Below, piece after piece: positions 6,828-8,301 of a stretch of DNA of 8,301 nucleotides (positions within the stretch are counted from its first letter, which is position 1; each line of letters starts with the position of its first letter). The notes under the pieces were generated by a model. That model was given only the letters and a program-made list of their open reading frames with translations. It ran no database searches and was not told the DNA's origin. Position numbers and translations under genes: made by a program. The DNA is taken from assembly GCA_946615875.1 (NCBI GenBank), contig CAMOIK010000091.1, positions 1-8,301 on the forward strand, read 5' to 3'. This DNA is from an uncultured Verrucomicrobiota bacterium (GTDB lineage: Bacteria > Verrucomicrobiota > Kiritimatiellia > RFP12 > UBA1067).

Positions 6828-8138
6828 TCAAAGTTCCTCCAAAACCAGTCGCGGCGGCTCGCATGGCTCCGGCACGATCTCGAACGCGCGATACAGCGCA
6901 CCGGCCGCGCTCTCCAGCGCATCCTGGCGCGTGGCGGTCTCAAGCGTGGCGAGTTCCGCGCCTACCGCCACGCGCTCGCCGCGCCCAACCGCCAGCGAAA
7001 TTCCGGCGTCGAAGTCGATCACGTCCCCCTCCTTCGCGCGCCCGGCGCCAAGTTCAAGGGCGGCCAGCGCCACCGCCGCCGCGTCTATGCGCCTCACATG
7101 ACCCGACTTCATGGCGGAAATCCTCCAGCGGTGGACGCACCGCGAGGCGCGCCGCCGCCGGAACGCCTCGATGTCGCCGCCCTGCGCCGCCACCATCTCC
7201 AGGAATTTGGCGAGGGCCGCGCCGTCGTCCAGACGGCTCCACGCCAGTTCCCGCGCGGCCTCCAGCCCGGTCCCCTGCGCGAGCGAGACCATGCGGGCGG
7301 CGAACTCAACGCCAAGCGCCGCCAGCGGCTCGTGCCGCGTGCCGCGCGCGGGGCGCGACATCACGTCAATGGCCTCCTCTATCTCGTTCGCGTTGCCAAC
7401 GGCGAAACCGAGCGGCGCATCCATGTCGGTGACGAGCGCGGCGGCGCCGCGCCCCGCCGCTTTCGCGCCGGAGACGAGCGACTCGGCTAGGGCGAGGGCG
7501 TCGCCGCGTTCGCGCATGAACGCGCCGCTGCCGCACTTCACGTCAAAGACCAGCGTCCCGGCGCCTTCGGCCAGCTTCTTGGAAAGTATCGATGCGGTGA
7601 TGAGCGGGATTGACGCCACCGTGCCGGTGACGTCGCGCAAAGCATACAGCTTCTTGTCCGCAGGGCATATCTCCGCCGTCTGGCACGCCATCGCCACGCC
7701 GACGCGCTCTACGGTCTCGCGGAATTCCCCGAGGGTCAGCGACGCGTTGTAGCCTGGCACGGACTCCAACTTGTCCGCCGTGCCGCCCGTCAGGCCCAGC
7801 CCCCGCCCGACGAGGGACGGGACGCGCAGGCCGCAGGCCGCCGCGAGCGGCTGGATGATGAACGAAAGCTTGTCGCCCACGCCTCCGGTGGAATGCTTGT
7901 CCGCCGTCGGCGCGCCGCCGGCCGGCCATTCAAGCGTCACGCCAGAGCGCATCATCGCATCCGTCAGGTCAGCCGTCTCGCGCACCGTCATTCCCTGGCA
8001 GCAAACGGCCATCGCCAGGGCGCTCATCTGGTAGTCGGGTATGTCGCCTGCCGTGAACCCCCGCACGAACTCGCGGATCTCCGCGCTCCCCAGCGCCTTC
8101 CCCTCTCGCTTCTTCTCTATCACCTGCTTCGCTATCAT
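6828..8138 (-). CDS. deoA: Thymidine / pyrimidine-nucleoside phosphorylase
   Basis: 436 residues from ATG 8138. The enzyme splits thymidine (or uridine) with phosphate into base and (deoxy)ribose-1-phosphate in nucleoside salvage. The phosphate loop KHSTGGVGDK is at 82-91, with H83 matching E. coli H85. R, S and K active-site residues lie in ALRDVTGTV and SIPLITASILSKK, matching E. coli R171, S186 and K190. Glycosyltransferase family 3 features continue through DVKCGSGAFM, and the C-terminal domain begins near SGHVRRID. Two usually conserved positions differ. GRGLGHTGGT reads GRGLGLTGGT. The site that is Met111 in E. coli DeoA and Lys108 in the Bacillus uridine-cleaving enzyme is Ser (VPSLVGRG), so substrate preference cannot be assigned. 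ATG 8138 aligns exactly with the N-termini of the E. coli and Bacillus enzymes. A GTG start at 8180 would add 14 residues. It is the first gene of the minus-strand unit. The symbol deoA is used for the family; pdp is the alternative. Confidence 0.92.
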   Translation of the reverse strand: MIAKQVIEKKREGKALGSAEIREFVRGFTAGDIPDYQMSALAMAVCCQGMTVRETADLTDAMMRSGVTLEWPAGGAPTADKHSTGGVGDKLSFIIQPLAAACGLRVPSLVGRGLGLTGGTADKLESVPGYNASLTLGEFRETVERVGVAMACQTAEICPADKKLYALRDVTGTVASIPLITASILSKKLAEGAGTLVFDVKCGSGAFMRERGDALALAESLVSGAKAAGRGAAALVTDMDAPLGFAVGNANEIEEAIDVMSRPARGTRHEPLAALGVEFAARMVSLAQGTGLEAARELAWSRLDDGAALAKFLEMVAAQGGDIEAFRRRRASRCVHRWRISAMKSGHVRRIDAAAVALAALELGAGRAKEGDVIDFDAGISLAVGRGERVAVGAELATLETATRQDALESAAGALYRAFEIVPEPCEPPRLVLEEL

Positions 8139-8145
8139 GTTAGGT

Positions 8146-8154
8146 ATTATATCA
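8146..8154 (-). promoter_or_regulatory. Extended -10 element immediately upstream of the phosphorylase ATG
   Basis: On the minus strand the sequence reads TGATATAAT (8154 to 8146), a perfect extended -10. Only 7 nt separate it from the A of ATG 8138, so a normal start site would fall at or one base before the ATG. It sits in an AT-rich island (about 8139-8160) within GC-rich DNA. The -35 is weak (best match CGAACA or similar), as is common with extended -10 promoters. Confidence 0.55.
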
Positions 8155-8177
8155 TATTTTCGCCCCGCGTTGTTCGC

Positions 8178-8192
8178 CACGCTCGCTCCTCC
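8178..8192 (-). promoter_or_regulatory. Alternative start of the phosphorylase: GGAGGA plus GTG
   Basis: On the minus strand GGAGGA (8192-8187) stands 6 nt before GTG (8180-8178), which is in frame with the phosphorylase and would add MANNAGRKYDIIPN. The ribosome site is textbook quality. However, the added residues lie outside the family's usual N-terminus and are encoded partly by the AT-rich -10 region. It is the less likely start unless transcription begins upstream of 8192. Confidence 0.35.
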
Positions 8193-8223
8193 GCCGCTTT
8201 GGAGCGTCCGAGGCGATAGTTGT

Positions 8224-8301
8224 CACATGGCAAAGTCATGGTTATGACTTGGCAAGGTCATAGTTATCACTTGTCAAAGTCATGGTTATGACTTGACGAG
8301 G
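8224..8301. repeat. 22-bp tandem direct repeats with inverted half-sites, running off the window end
   Basis: Three full 22-bp units lie at 8224-8245, 8246-8267 and 8268-8289, plus a partial fourth at 8290-8301; degenerate similarity extends left to about 8211. The core is (A/G)GTCAT(G/A)GTTAT preceded by ACTTGNCAA. Across unit joins, AAGTCAT-GGTT-ATGACTT forms perfect 7-bp inverted arms at 8233-8250 and 8277-8294, 44 bp apart; the middle copy (8255-8272) is degraded. The array is much more AT-rich than its surroundings and lies about 70 bp upstream of the phosphorylase -10. It may be an operator array or a dispersed repeat. The region 8139-8223 holds only the promoter elements listed. Confidence 0.85.

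Noticed and set aside
5449..7101. 550-codon plus-strand open frame opposite the GspG-like gene and the phosphorylase end
   Set aside because: It runs antisense across two real genes and their spacer, with no domain and typical shadow composition.
7080..7200. Possible frameshift in the phosphorylase between the central and C-terminal domains (Arg-rich FRRRRASRCVHRW)
   Set aside because: The distance from GGD to SGHV is close to that in homologues and the frame recovers normal C-terminal motifs without a shift, so it is probably only a divergent loop.
8224..8301. Tandem repeats as a CRISPR array
   Set aside because: The units are contiguous 22-bp repeats with no unique spacers and no cas genes nearby.

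Overview
The window is GC-rich DNA with strong third-position GC bias. It carries seven genes in two convergent blocks and no RNA gene, CRISPR array or transposase that I can see. The gene types point to the PVC superphylum, perhaps Verrucomicrobiota/Kiritimatiellota. The main hints are a GreA with a very long N-terminal extension of the chlamydial/verrucomicrobial kind, a DksA/TraR zinc-finger gene directly upstream of lspA, and a GspG-like protein carrying glycoside-hydrolase-2 type domains. This placement is inference; no 16S rRNA is present.

Left block, plus strand (1-4234). A near-perfect 29-bp hairpin (19-85) is followed by a strong sigma70-type promoter (TTGTCA, 18-bp spacer, extended TATAAT). 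Then come greA (long form), a DksA/TraR-type regulator, lspA (signal peptidase II) and ung (uracil-DNA glycosylase). The gaps after greA are 62, 4 and 37 nt and no terminator is visible, so this reads as one transcription unit. It combines two RNA-polymerase secondary-channel factors with lipoprotein maturation and uracil repair.

Right block, minus strand (8138 down to 4231). A pyrimidine-nucleoside/thymidine phosphorylase comes first, then a membrane-anchored GspG-like protein fused to GH2 C-terminal beta-sandwich modules, then an NhaC-family antiporter. The gaps are 41 and 39 nt, again operon-like. The -10 box lies so close to the phosphorylase ATG that the message may be leaderless. The two blocks meet tail to tail at 4231-4234, where one CTAG supplies the TAG stop of ung on one strand and of nhaC on the other, leaving no room for an intergenic terminator.

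The right edge (8224-8301) is an AT-richer array of 22-bp direct repeats containing perfect 7-bp inverted half-sites, cut by the window end. It looks like an operator array or a repeat-family member and shares an 11-mer (one mismatch) with the left-edge hairpin.

The most unusual object is the GspG-like/GH2-module fusion (5476-6786). Second are the repeat array and the possibly leaderless promoter of the phosphorylase. I see no defence island, mobile element or clearly new multi-gene system.
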